A stretch of 64,000 bases of DNA from Roseimaritima sediminicola (GTDB lineage: Bacteria; Planctomycetota; Planctomycetia; Pirellulales; Pirellulaceae). The notes beneath the pieces were generated by a model. The model ran no database searches, was not told where the DNA came from, and saw only the letters and a list, made by a program, of their open reading frames with translations. Both the position numbers and the translations under genes were made by a program. The stretch is taken from positions 1-64,000 of the forward strand of contig NZ_WIAD01000003.1 of the NCBI RefSeq assembly GCF_009618275.1. The letters are read 5' to 3'. Of this stretch, positions 7,235 through 15,651 are shown piece after piece (positions within the stretch are counted from its first letter, which is position 1; every line of letters begins with the position of its first letter).

Positions 7235-9892
7235 CTATGACGAGGCGGTCATCTCACTGGTGTCGCTGAGCTTTTCCTGGGCTGCTTTGAGGAAATTCAA
7301 CGCCTGCATCGGCGTCAGCTCGTCGACGTTTAACTTGCGCACTTCATCCAATAACGGATGGTCGGCAAACCCGAACAGGGTCAGCTGCATGGCCGTGTTG
7401 TTCTTGGCCTGCTCGCGAGGCGCGATTGCCGGGCGGTCGAATTGATCGCGGTCGTTGGCTTCCAGTTGAGCGAGGATGTCCTTGGCCCGCTCGTTGACCG
7501 CCGCCGGAACACCGGCCAGGCGGGCGACGTGGATCCCGTAGCTCTTGTCCGCTCCGCCGGCGACGATGCGGTGCAGGAAGACCACCTGGTCGTCCCACTC
7601 GCGGACCGCCACGTTGTAGTTGGCCACCCGCGGCAGCGAATCGGCCAGCTCGGTCAATTCGTGATAGTGCGTGGCAAACAGGGTCCGGGCCCCGACCTGT
7701 TCGTGCAGGTGTTCGGTGATCGCCCAAGCCAACGAGAGGCCGTCGTAGGTGCTGGTGCCGCGGCCGATTTCATCCAGAATCACCAGGCTCCGCGACGTCG
7801 CCGTGTTCAGGATCCGAGCCGTCTCGACCATCTCGACCATGAACGTACTCTGCCCCCGGCTCAGTTCGTCGCTGGCCCCGACCCGTGCGAAGATGCGGTC
7901 GGTCAGCCCGATCGTCGCCCGCTGGGCCGGCACAAACGATCCAGCCTGCGCCAGCAGGGTCAACAGCGCAACCTGCCGGATATAGGTGCTCTTACCGGCC
8001 ATGTTCGGTCCGGTGATCAACAGCACCATGCCGTGCTCCGGCGAGGCCAGGCAGTCGTTGGGAACGAATTCGCCCTGCGGCATCGTGATGTCCAGCACCG
8101 GATGCCGGCCTTCGACGATTTCCAGCACCGAGTCTTGGGTCAGGACGGGGCGTACCCAGTTCCGCGTGGCGGCCAATTCCGCCAGCGACGCCACGACATC
8201 CAAATCCGCCAGCGCCGCGCCAACTTGCTGCAACAACCGCAGGGCGTCGTGGGTCTCGGTCCGCAGTTGCTGGAACAGCGACTGTTCGCGTGCTTGAGCC
8301 TGTTCGTCGGCAGCCAGCACCTTTTCCTCGTATTCCTTCAGCTCCGGTGTAATGTATCGTTCGGCATTCTTGAGCGTTTGTTTACGGATGTACGAATCGG
8401 GCACCTTGGCCTGATGCGCCTGGCTGACTTCCAGGTAGTAGCCGAAGACGCGATTGAAGCCGACCTTCAGGTTGGCGATACCGGTTTCTTCGATCTGCGC
8501 GGCTTGATACTTGGCGATCCATTCCTTGCCACCGCGGGCCAATTGACGTAGCGAATCGAGTTCGCTGTCGAAGCCTTCGCGAATGAAGTTGCCGTCGGCC
8601 GCGTTGATCGGACACTCATCGACCAGGGCGGCTTCGAGTTTGCTGCGTAGTTCCGGACAAAGGTGCAGCTGCGCTTCGAGTTCCTGCAGCAGTGTGGCAT
8701 TGCGAGCGGTCAGTTTGGCTTTCAGCGCCGGCAGACTGGCCAGGGTGCGAGCGACCTGTTGCAGATCTCGCGGACCGGTTCGAGCGGTGGCGATGCGGCC
8801 CAGCAGCCGGCTGAGGTCGAACGTGTTTTTCAGCGTCTCGCGGATCGCGCCGCGCAACCGGTTTTCATGAACCAGTTCTTCGACCGCGTCGTGGCGCTGC
8901 CGGATCATCGCTTCGTCGACCAGCGGAGCCGATAACCAATCGGCCAACAGGCGGGCGCCCATCGGCGTCTGGGTCAGGTCCAGCACGTCCAAGAGTGAAC
9001 CTTCGCGGGAGGCGGTCCGCAGGGTTCGTGTCAATTCCAGCGAACGGCGTGTGGAGGCATCGATCTGGACGACCGTGCTGCGACGGTGAGCGATCAAGGA
9101 ATCGAAATGGTCCAGCCCGCCGGGCTGGGTTTCTTCCAGATAGGCCATGATCGCACCGGCGGCGCGGATCGCCGGCAGGTCTTCGCCGCCGCCCTCGGCG
9201 TCCAATTGGAATCCAAAGCCTTCCAGGTTGTGGACGTTCAACAGCCGGCACAGCGTCTCGCGGCTGCTGTCCGCGGCGAAGGTCCAGGCCGGCCGCATCG
9301 TGGCGGACCAGGGAGCGGTCGTGTCGGGGCTCAGCCGCGGGTCGTCCTCGCGGTACAGCACCTCGGCGGGCCCGATGCGTTCCAGTTCATCCTCGACGCG
9401 GTGACGCGGAAACACGCCGGCCTCGAAGCGGCCGCTGGACAGTTCCGCCCAGGCGATGCCGACGGGCACCTCGGCGTCGCCTTCGCCGCGCCGCGGCGGC
9501 ACCGAGAAGACGCAGGCCAGGTAGTTTGCGCTGCGCGGGTCCAGCAGTTCGTCATCGGTCAGTGTGCCGGCCGAGACGATTCGCGTGATCTCGCGGCGGA
9601 CCAGCCCCTTGGCCTGCTTGGGGTCCTCCATCTGCTCGCACACCGCGGCCCGGAATCCGGCCGTAATTAATTTGCGCAGATAACCATCCAGTTGATGGTG
9701 CGGAAAACCGGCCATCGCGGTGGGGTTGTCGCTGTCCTTGTCGCGACTGGTGAGCGTTAACCCAAGGACACGCGCCGCCGTTTTGGCGTCCTCGTGGAAC
9801 AGCTCGTAGAAGTCGCCCATGCGAAACAGCAGCAGCGCATCGCCGCACGCTTCCTTCGCCTCGTAGTACTGCCGCATCATTGGAGTGGTCAT
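7235..9892 (-). CDS. mutS: DNA mismatch repair protein MutS
   Basis: An 885-residue MutS, full length for the family. It recognises mismatches and, with ATP, signals MutL. The mismatch-binding Phe-X-Glu motif is F28-Y-E30 (GDFYELF). The Walker A loop GPNMAGKST is near residue 627, followed by the signature (DELSRGQSTFMVEM) and the Walker B/D-loop ILDEIGRGTSTYDG. The C-terminal residues (LNVDELTPMQALNFLKAAQEKL) are the usual dimerisation tail. The start is ATG at 9892. It lies 73 bp downstream of mtnA on the same strand and may share its transcript. Confidence 0.98.
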   Translation of the reverse strand: MTTPMMRQYYEAKEACGDALLLFRMGDFYELFHEDAKTAARVLGLTLTSRDKDSDNPTAMAGFPHHQLDGYLRKLITAGFRAAVCEQMEDPKQAKGLVRREITRIVSAGTLTDDELLDPRSANYLACVFSVPPRRGEGDAEVPVGIAWAELSSGRFEAGVFPRHRVEDELERIGPAEVLYREDDPRLSPDTTAPWSATMRPAWTFAADSSRETLCRLLNVHNLEGFGFQLDAEGGGEDLPAIRAAGAIMAYLEETQPGGLDHFDSLIAHRRSTVVQIDASTRRSLELTRTLRTASREGSLLDVLDLTQTPMGARLLADWLSAPLVDEAMIRQRHDAVEELVHENRLRGAIRETLKNTFDLSRLLGRIATARTGPRDLQQVARTLASLPALKAKLTARNATLLQELEAQLHLCPELRSKLEAALVDECPINAADGNFIREGFDSELDSLRQLARGGKEWIAKYQAAQIEETGIANLKVGFNRVFGYYLEVSQAHQAKVPDSYIRKQTLKNAERYITPELKEYEEKVLAADEQAQAREQSLFQQLRTETHDALRLLQQVGAALADLDVVASLAELAATRNWVRPVLTQDSVLEIVEGRHPVLDITMPQGEFVPNDCLASPEHGMVLLITGPNMAGKSTYIRQVALLTLLAQAGSFVPAQRATIGLTDRIFARVGASDELSRGQSTFMVEMVETARILNTATSRSLVILDEIGRGTSTYDGLSLAWAITEHLHEQVGARTLFATHYHELTELADSLPRVANYNVAVREWDDQVVFLHRIVAGGADKSYGIHVARLAGVPAAVNERAKDILAQLEANDRDQFDRPAIAPREQAKNNTAMQLTLFGFADHPLLDEVRKLNVDELTPMQALNFLKAAQEKLSDTSEMTASS

Positions 9893-9965
9893 GGCGACAA
9901 TGCTATCGAAGCCGAACTGCTCGGGCCAGTCCCGCCGTGCTCAACTCACCGCGATCGAGCCGAAT

Positions 9966-11078
9966 TCACGGTGCAGAATCGGTTTGGCCGGCAAACTCTG
10001 CCACGATTTTGCGGATGTTCGCCGTGTCGACCGGCCGGATCACGCCTCGCTCGGTGATGATCGCCGTAATCAATTCCGCCGGGGTCACATCGAAGGCCGG
10101 ATTGTAGACCTGGGCTTCGTCGGGAACGCTCTGCACGTCGCCCCAGCGAGACACTTCTTCGCGGCGACGTTGTTCGATCGGAATCTGCGTGCCGTTGGGC
10201 AGGCTCAGATCGAACGTGCTGCTGGGTGCGGCGACATAGAAAGGCACGCCGTGATGCCGAGCGACGATGGCCAGCGGGTAGGTACCGATTTTGTTGGCCG
10301 CGTCGCCATTGGCGGCGATCCGATCGGCCCCCACGATGACCGCATCGACCTGGCCGCGCTGCATCAAACCGGCGGCCATCGAATCGCACAGCACGGTTAC
10401 GTCGACGCCGGCTTTGGCCAGTTCCCAAGCGGTCAGCCGCGCCCCTTGCAGCAGAGGCCGCGTCTCGTCGGCGTAGACGTGCACCGGATTGCCGCTCGCG
10501 TGCGCCGCATAGATCACCGCCAGGGCGGTGCCGCGTTCGGAGGCGGCCAGCCCGCCTGCGTTACAGTGCGTTAGGACATTGCGGCAACCGTCCAGCAGCG
10601 GCGCCCCGTAGAGTCCCATCGCCGCGCACATCCGGCGGTCCTCGTCGTGGATCTGGCGAGCCTCACGCAGCAGCGTCTCGGGCAGGTCGTCGTCGTCGGC
10701 GCGGTTGAGAACCGCCCGCATCCGGTCCAGGGCCCAGAACAGATTGACGGCCGTCGGGCGGCTGGTCGCCAGATAATCGGCGGCCCGAGCCACGGCACTT
10801 CGCACCGATGCGGCTTGCTGGTGCGATGCGTCTTGCTGGTGCGATGCGGCTTGCTGGCTCGATGCGTTCTGGCGGAGCGCATCGGCAGCGGCCAGGCACA
10901 CGCCGTAGGCGGCGGCGATGCCGATCGCCGGAGCCCCGCGAACGACCAGCCGCGAGATCGCGTCGTGCGCGTCATCGACCGTGCGACAATCCAGATACGT
11001 CTCTTCGCCCGGCAGGCGGGTCTGATCGATCAGCCGCAGGTAGCCGTCCGTACCACCGATCCACTCGAGCGTTTGCAT
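9966..11078 (-). CDS. mtnA: Methylthioribose-1-phosphate isomerase
   Basis: A 370-residue MtnA, which converts S-methyl-5-thioribose-1-phosphate to the ribulose form in the methionine salvage pathway. Diagnostic stretches: VVRGAPAIGIAAAYG near residues 46-60, THCNAGGLA with the catalytic Cys, and IVGADRIAANGDAANKIGTY with the catalytic Asp. The protein is longer than most because of a repetitive insert of about 20 residues (QQAASHQQDASHQQAAS) after residue 70, encoded by three 18-bp tandem units. The related eIF2B alpha-like proteins are the only real alternative; the motifs favour MtnA. It lies 48 bp downstream of lpd. Confidence 0.95.
   Translation of the reverse strand: MQTLEWIGGTDGYLRLIDQTRLPGEETYLDCRTVDDAHDAISRLVVRGAPAIGIAAAYGVCLAAADALRQNASSQQAASHQQDASHQQAASVRSAVARAADYLATSRPTAVNLFWALDRMRAVLNRADDDDLPETLLREARQIHDEDRRMCAAMGLYGAPLLDGCRNVLTHCNAGGLAASERGTALAVIYAAHASGNPVHVYADETRPLLQGARLTAWELAKAGVDVTVLCDSMAAGLMQRGQVDAVIVGADRIAANGDAANKIGTYPLAIVARHHGVPFYVAAPSSTFDLSLPNGTQIPIEQRRREEVSRWGDVQSVPDEAQVYNPAFDVTPAELITAIITERGVIRPVDTANIRKIVAEFAGQTDSAP
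10807..10860. repeat. 18-bp tandem repeat inside mtnA
   Basis: Three units of 18 bp beginning GATGCG and containing CTTGCTGGTGC, followed by a partial fourth. Each encodes six residues (ASHQQD/A), so changes in copy number keep the reading frame. Confidence 0.9.
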
Positions 11079-11126
11079 CGCGGAAACCTTCTGGTGCAGG
11101 CGAGCCGCCTGCCGGCGCGACCGAGC

Positions 11127-12575
11127 CTACTCGGCGACGGCGGCCGGTTTGCGTTTGGGTTTATAGATTTCGGTCGCGGTTCCGAAGAAGACTTCGGCGC
11201 TATTCATCAGCGTTTCGCTCATCGTCGGATGGGCGTGAACGGTTTCGCTGATGTCGCCGGCTTCACAGCCCATCTCGATGGCCAGCGCGGCTTCGGCGAT
11301 CAATTCGCCGGCACCGACGCCCACGATCCCACAGCCCAGCACGCGTTGCGTTTCCGGATCGATCAGCCATTTCGTCAATCCTTCGGTGCGTCCCAGGGCC
11401 TGAGCGCGACCGCTGGCGGCCCAGGGATAGATCGCCACATCGACGTTGCGTCCTTCGCGGCGAGCTTCCTCCTGCGTCAAACCGGCCCAGGCGATTTCGG
11501 GATCGGTAAAGACGACTGCGGGAATCGCGGCTTTGTCGAAAGCGGCCGGTTTGCCGGCGACGACTTCGGCTGCCACCCGGCCTTCGTGCGTGGCTTTGTG
11601 CGCCAGCATCGGATCGCCGGCGACGTCGCCGATGGCCAGGATGTGCGGATCGGCCGTGCGTTGTTGGGCGTCGCACTCGACGAAGCCACGCTGATTGACG
11701 ACGACCTGCGTGTTTTCCAGCCCCAGTCCCTTGGTAACCGGACGCCGCCCGATCGAAACCAGGACGCGATCGAAGCGTTCGTGGCCGAACCGTCCCGGGC
11801 CTTCGAAGGTAACTTCGATCCGGCCGTCTTCGGCCTCGGCGATCGAGCCGACTTTGGTGTTCAAATAGACGCGGCCCTCGAGCAATTTCTCGATGCGTTT
11901 GGCCAGCGGCTTGACCAGGTCGCGGTCCGCCCCGGGAAGCAGTCCTTCGGCCAACTCGACAACGGTCACTTTGCTGCCCAGACCGGCATAGACGCTGCCC
12001 ATTTCCAGGCCGATGTAACCGCCGCCGATGACCAGTAGGTTCTCGGGAATGTCCGCCAGCGCCAGGGCTCCGGTGCTGTCCATGACCTTGTCACTGCCGA
12101 TGTCGAACGCCGGCGGCATCGCCGGAACGCTGCCGGTGGCGAGGATGCAGTGATCGAAGGTCAATTGGCCATCGTCGGGGATCGACGGATCGTCGCCTTC
12201 GAGTTTCATCGTGGTCGAATCGATAAACGACCCTCGAGCCCGGATCACGGTCACGCCCCGGCGCTTGGCCAGGTTGCCCAAGCCGCCGGTCAGATTATCG
12301 ATGACCTTGTCTTTGCGGGCGCGAACCGCATCGACGTCGATCCGGGGACGATCGTCATAGCTGACGCCCCAGTCCTCTCGCAATTCGTCGACTTCGCCGA
12401 TCACACGAGCCACATGCAGCAGGGCTTTGCTGGGGATGCATCCCCGCAACAAACACGTGCCGCCCAAGCGCGGTTCGGCTTCGACGATCGTCACGTCCAA
12501 GCCTTCGTCTGCGGCCAAAAATGCGGCCGCATAACCGCCGGGGCCACCGCCAAGAACAACCAATGGCGTATGCAT
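11127..12575 (-). CDS. lpdA: Dihydrolipoyl dehydrogenase
   Basis: A 482-residue flavoprotein disulfide reductase, the E3 subunit of 2-oxo-acid dehydrogenase complexes. The FAD-binding GGGPGGYAA motif is at residues 9-17, and the redox-active disulfide is C41/C46 in [14 protein letters not shown] second Rossmann motif ([12 protein letters not shown]) binds NAD, and the C-terminal HAHPTMSE supplies the catalytic His-Glu pair. No lipoyl domain is fused at the N-terminus. No E1 or E2 genes are in the window, so the partner complex is unknown. It lies between rpsD and mtnA on the same strand. Confidence 0.96.
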   Translation of the reverse strand: MHTPLVVLGGGPGGYAAAFLAADEGLDVTIVEAEPRLGGTCLLRGCIPSKALLHVARVIGEVDELREDWGVSYDDRPRIDVDAVRARKDKVIDNLTGGLGNLAKRRGVTVIRARGSFIDSTTMKLEGDDPSIPDDGQLTFDHCILATGSVPAMPPAFDIGSDKVMDSTGALALADIPENLLVIGGGYIGLEMGSVYAGLGSKVTVVELAEGLLPGADRDLVKPLAKRIEKLLEGRVYLNTKVGSIAEAEDGRIEVTFEGPGRFGHERFDRVLVSIGRRPVTKGLGLENTQVVVNQRGFVECDAQQRTADPHILAIGDVAGDPMLAHKATHEGRVAAEVVAGKPAAFDKAAIPAVVFTDPEIAWAGLTQEEARREGRNVDVAIYPWAASGRAQALGRTEGLTKWLIDPETQRVLGCGIVGVGAGELIAEAALAIEMGCEAGDISETVHAHPTMSETLMNSAEVFFGTATEIYKPKRKPAAVAE

Positions 12576-12637
12576 GATTCAACTACCGTTCGACAGAAAA
12601 GAAGCAAGAGGCGTGGAGCACTTGACACTCTCCCACT

Positions 12638-12710
12638 GGGAGAGTCGGGCTCTCAGGCACGGAGAGGGTGTCGCATCGGCCCTCCCCGGGCCTGAGAGCC
12701 CGACCCTCCC
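12638..12710. terminator. Possible terminator hairpin between rpsD and lpd
   Basis: 12638-12658 and 12690-12710 are inverted with 20 of 21 positions paired (GAGAGTCGGGCTCTCAGGC against its complement). The loop is about 31 nt and no U-tract follows, so it may be an intergenic palindromic repeat rather than a strict intrinsic terminator. A second small stem, CCCGCGGCGCGGG, follows immediately. Confidence 0.45.
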
Positions 12711-12738
12711 GCGGCGCGGGAGGGTTGCGTAAGGGGAT

Positions 12739-13347
12739 TTATCGCGACAGGAATTCGACGACCGCGTTGGCGTCGACCGGCAAGCTGATGTCGCTCGGAC
12801 CGGGCAGGCCCTGGACGGTGGCTTTCAGGTTTTCGCTGTCAAAGGCGACCCAATCCAGAGCGTCCGGCGTGGCGTTGGCGATCACGCCGCGGTAGACGTC
12901 CTTGAGATTCTCGCGGTTGCGGACTTCGATCACGTCACCGGGACGCAGCAGGTAGTTCGGTTTGGTGACCTTCACGCCGTTGACGCGGAAGTGACCGTGG
13001 ACGATGCCCTGGCGAGCCTGCGGGCGGGTCTTGGTGAACCCGCAGCGACGCACCACGTTATCCAGACGCGACTCGCACATCAGCAACAACAATTCACCCG
13101 TGTTTCCGCTCCGCCGAGAGACGGCATCGAAGTAGCGTCGCAGTTGACGTTCGCCCAGCCCGTAATAGTGCTTGATCTTTTGCTTTTCCATCAGCGCGAT
13201 CCCGTAGTTACTCGGGCGGCGACCGCGGGTGTGCATGCCGGGCGGATTGGGACGGCGATCCAGCGCCTTGGAGGCGCCAGCGGTTTCGTAGATCAAGGCG
13301 CCCAAACGACGGTTGATACGGGCTTTGGGACCGGTGTAACGTGCCAT
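12739..13347 (-). CDS. rpsD: 30S ribosomal protein S4
   Basis: A 202-residue S4, which binds 16S rRNA early in 30S assembly. I placed the start at ATG 13347 (MARYTGPKARINRR), because S4 proteins begin this way and an AGGAG lies 12 nt upstream; the open frame runs further but those residues look unlike protein. The S4 RNA-binding domain is in the second half (ESRLDNVVRRCGFTKTRPQARQ...GVKVTKPNYLLRPGD). The zinc-binding cysteines of the C+ form are absent, so this is a zinc-independent type. It stands outside the usual S13-S11-S4-RpoA operon. Confidence 0.97.
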   Translation of the reverse strand: MARYTGPKARINRRLGALIYETAGASKALDRRPNPPGMHTRGRRPSNYGIALMEKQKIKHYYGLGERQLRRYFDAVSRRSGNTGELLLLMCESRLDNVVRRCGFTKTRPQARQGIVHGHFRVNGVKVTKPNYLLRPGDVIEVRNRENLKDVYRGVIANATPDALDWVAFDSENLKATVQGLPGPSDISLPVDANAVVEFLSR

Positions 13348-13563
13348 AGTGGCAAAACTCCTGCGGAGACCGCTTTCCAGCATCTGCTGAACAAAGCGGC
13401 CGGGTGAATGAAAAAACCTCGTGGCTGACATTAGCCGCGCGACGATCCCGCTCCGGTGAGCATTTCCCTCCGGTGGGTCGCCGCTGATTTCGGTGAGTGG
13501 CGCCAAGTGTCCTCGGAATCCCCCGTTTTGACAAGAGGACCCGGGCAAAGCCAATCGCTTTTC

Positions 13564-14517
13564 TTAGCCAATCGACGCCGGACCGTTCAGCGGTGCAACA
13601 ATTCGGGCCGCGGCGGCCGGTGCCGGGGGGTCCGCCGCCAATCGCTGGGCCTGGTCCAGCGAGGGGCAGACGACGAATACGGTCGGCCCCCACGAGCTTT
13701 GCCCGACCGCTTCGTAGCCGGCCTGCTGGACGGCATGCACCAGGTCTGCGATCGCCCCCCCGTGATAGGGTCCGCCCTGAGCGGCTTCGAACAGTTTGCC
13801 GCTGAGCCAGTTGTAACGGCGGAGGGCCGGAGCAAAACGATCGAAAGCATCGGCCTGGGCCGCCGGCACCAGTTGCTCGCCCAGGCAGGCCTGCAGGGCC
13901 GCTCGTTGGGACTCGCTGGCACGCGGCAGCCGCGCAAAGCGACGATTCTCTTCGCCGCCAGAAACCCGTTCCGAGGCCTGACGAGGCTGCAGCAGCACGA
14001 TCCGCCAAGCCGCCGGAATGGCGACCCTGCGAATCGTCTCGCTGTCGACGATCAATCCGCCGGTAAAAAAACCGTGGCTGCCCACGCCCGAGCGGGCTCC
14101 GCGGGCGGCGACGTGGCGCACCAAGGCCTCGCGATCCAGGCCAGCGTCCAGGCAGTGATTCAAACCCGCCGCAACGGCCATCGCCAATTGGGTCCCCGTC
14201 CCCAGGCCGCTGTGCGCCTCCGGACGGCGGGACACGGAGACCCGCACCGGTGGCAACCGATCCAGGGCGGTGCACCGCTGGAAACGGCCGGCCACCTCGC
14301 CGATGCGGCGGCGCAGGTCCTGGGCGGCCGGACCGGTGGCGACCGCTTCGAATTCTGCGGCCGGCTGCAAGCGGATCTCGGTCGCCGGACGGTCGATCAT
14401 CATGCCCGCGCCGCCAAACGGTGCCGCCGTATCGAGCAGCCCGAAGTGCAAACGTGCCCCGGTTCGGACGACGACCTGCCGCGAGTCAGCTTTCCAGTTT
14501 TCCCGGTGCGTTTGCAA
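13564..14517 (-). CDS. Beta-RFAP synthase (methanopterin synthesis)
   Basis: A 317-residue GHMP-superfamily protein resembling beta-ribofuranosylaminobenzene 5'-phosphate synthase. That enzyme joins p-aminobenzoate to PRPP with loss of CO2 and pyrophosphate, the first committed step of (tetrahydro)methanopterin synthesis. Visible features: the N-terminal TGARLHFGLLD and the Gly/Ser-rich loop EAHSGLGTGTQLAMAVA at about residues 100-115, then GSHGFFTGGLIVD. The probable start is TTG at 14517, giving a 32-bp overlap with the DUF447 gene; no ATG or GTG fits. Neighbours (pabA-like, DUF447) support the assignment. Planctomycetes are among the few bacteria known to carry these archaeal-type C1 genes. 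Confidence 0.88.
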   Translation of the reverse strand: MQTHRENWKADSRQVVVRTGARLHFGLLDTAAPFGGAGMMIDRPATEIRLQPAAEFEAVATGPAAQDLRRRIGEVAGRFQRCTALDRLPPVRVSVSRRPEAHSGLGTGTQLAMAVAAGLNHCLDAGLDREALVRHVAARGARSGVGSHGFFTGGLIVDSETIRRVAIPAAWRIVLLQPRQASERVSGGEENRRFARLPRASESQRAALQACLGEQLVPAAQADAFDRFAPALRRYNWLSGKLFEAAQGGPYHGGAIADLVHAVQQAGYEAVGQSSWGPTVFVVCPSLDQAQRLAADPPAPAAAARIVAPLNGPASIG

Positions 14518-15061
14518 TGTATTCCTCGAGCAGCTGAAAAGCTTCGTGTTCGCGGTCTCCGCCGGTTCGCTCGACCAGAGTGGCCAGCTGCCGCAGCTGG
14601 GTCCGAAGCACTTCCGCGGCGATCAAGTGCACTCGCGTCGCCAGGATCGCGGCTTCGACCACCGCGTACTGGGCTCGGTTGAAGCCAAAGAAGTCGCGTT
14701 GTCGATTTTGCGCTACGATAATGCATCGAGCGCGCGGTCGCTGGGGGTGGTCGTGCCACTTTTCGACGCGCACGGCGAACCAGCGGCAAGCGTCGCGGAG
14801 CACCCAGTGGTCGCCGTCATCGACCGAGCGTACCAAGCCGGCCGGGTCGACCCAACCGATCGCCGAACGCGCCAGCAGCAGGCAATCGTCGGTCACATGA
14901 ATCGTCGCCCGGCCGCTCTCTCGCAGGTTGGCATGGGTCCGCGAACCGACGAACGGCCGCAGCTCGAACCGCGTCAGTTGGCGATCGACGTGCGGGCCCA
15001 GCGGAGCGATGTTGACCACGCCCTCGGCATCGACCGTGGTGACGATTGCTTCGAGAATCAA
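14486..15061 (-). CDS. DUF447 family protein
   Basis: A 191-residue protein that starts ILEAIVTTVDAEGVVNIAPL, the typical opening of DUF447 proteins, which have a flavin-reductase-like fold and cluster with methanopterin genes. The biochemical role is not established. I placed the start at TTG 15061, where its first bases overlap the pabA stop codon (TTGA, 4 bp); the longer open frame upstream is only the shadow of pabA. Translational coupling to pabA upstream and beta-RFAP synthase downstream is likely. Confidence 0.88.
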   Translation of the reverse strand: MILEAIVTTVDAEGVVNIAPLGPHVDRQLTRFELRPFVGSRTHANLRESGRATIHVTDDCLLLARSAIGWVDPAGLVRSVDDGDHWVLRDACRWFAVRVEKWHDHPQRPRARCIIVAQNRQRDFFGFNRAQYAVVEAAILATRVHLIAAEVLRTQLRQLATLVERTGGDREHEAFQLLEEYIANAPGKLES

Positions 15062-15651
15062 GCCAACGCCTCGATCCGCGGCGTGGCGGTGGCCAGGGAA
15101 AAGAAATTGCGGAGCATCTCCAGACCGTACTGCGTCAGCACCGATTCGGGATGAAACTGCACCCCATGGATCGGGTACCGCCGATGCGCTACCCCCATCA
15201 CCAATCCCTCGTCGGTCGTCGCGGTTACCCGCAAACAATCCGGCACCGTGGACGGCTGGAGCGCCAACGAATGGTACCGGCCGACGGGAAAACGATTCGG
15301 CAGTCCAGCAAACACCGACTCGCCACGATGGTTGATGAAACTGCTCTGCCCATGCATGGCCGGGCACTGCACCACGGCCGCCCCGAAGGCTTGGCCGATG
15401 GTCTGATGCCCCAGGCAGACGCCCAGAATGGGGATCGACTCGCCCAACCGGCGCACAACATCCAGGCTGCAACCCGCGTCGTCGGGACGCTTGGGGCCGG
15501 GCGAGAGCACGATCGCGGCCGGTGCCAGGCACTGGATCTGTTCAACGGTCACTTGATCGCTGCGGATGACCCGCGTCTGCTGGCCCAGCAGCCGCAGGTA
15601 GCGAGCCAGGTTATGGACGAACGAGTCGTAGTTATCCAGCAGCAGGATCAT
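15058..15651 (-). CDS. pabA: Glutamine amidotransferase PabA/TrpG
   Basis: A 197-residue class I glutamine amidotransferase, component II of aminodeoxychorismate or anthranilate synthase. It releases ammonia from glutamine for the chorismate-using partner. The nucleophile is C79 in GVCLGHQ, and the His-Glu of the triad are in VQFHPES near the C-terminus. PabA and TrpG cannot be separated by sequence alone and many bacteria share one subunit. The position between gltA and methanopterin genes favours p-aminobenzoate supply. The ATG overlaps the gltA stop (ATGA). No pabB or trpE is in the window. Confidence 0.93.
   Translation of the reverse strand: MILLLDNYDSFVHNLARYLRLLGQQTRVIRSDQVTVEQIQCLAPAAIVLSPGPKRPDDAGCSLDVVRRLGESIPILGVCLGHQTIGQAFGAAVVQCPAMHGQSSFINHRGESVFAGLPNRFPVGRYHSLALQPSTVPDCLRVTATTDEGLVMGVAHRRYPIHGVQFHPESVLTQYGLEMLRNFFSLATATPRIEALA

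Noticed and set aside
10647-12038. 463-codon plus-strand ORF
   Set aside because: Spans parts of mtnA and lpd on the other strand; its protein is typical antisense sequence from high-GC codons.
12591-12738. Small RNA gene in the rpsD-lpd gap
   Set aside because: The strong hairpin is better explained as a palindromic repeat or terminator; no promoter is visible.
13348-13554. N-terminal extension of rpsD
   Set aside because: S4 proteins start MARYTGP; an AGGAG lies just upstream of that ATG.
15062-15532. N-terminal extension of the DUF447 frame
   Set aside because: It is the out-of-frame shadow of pabA; DUF447 proteins start at the ILEAIVTT motif.
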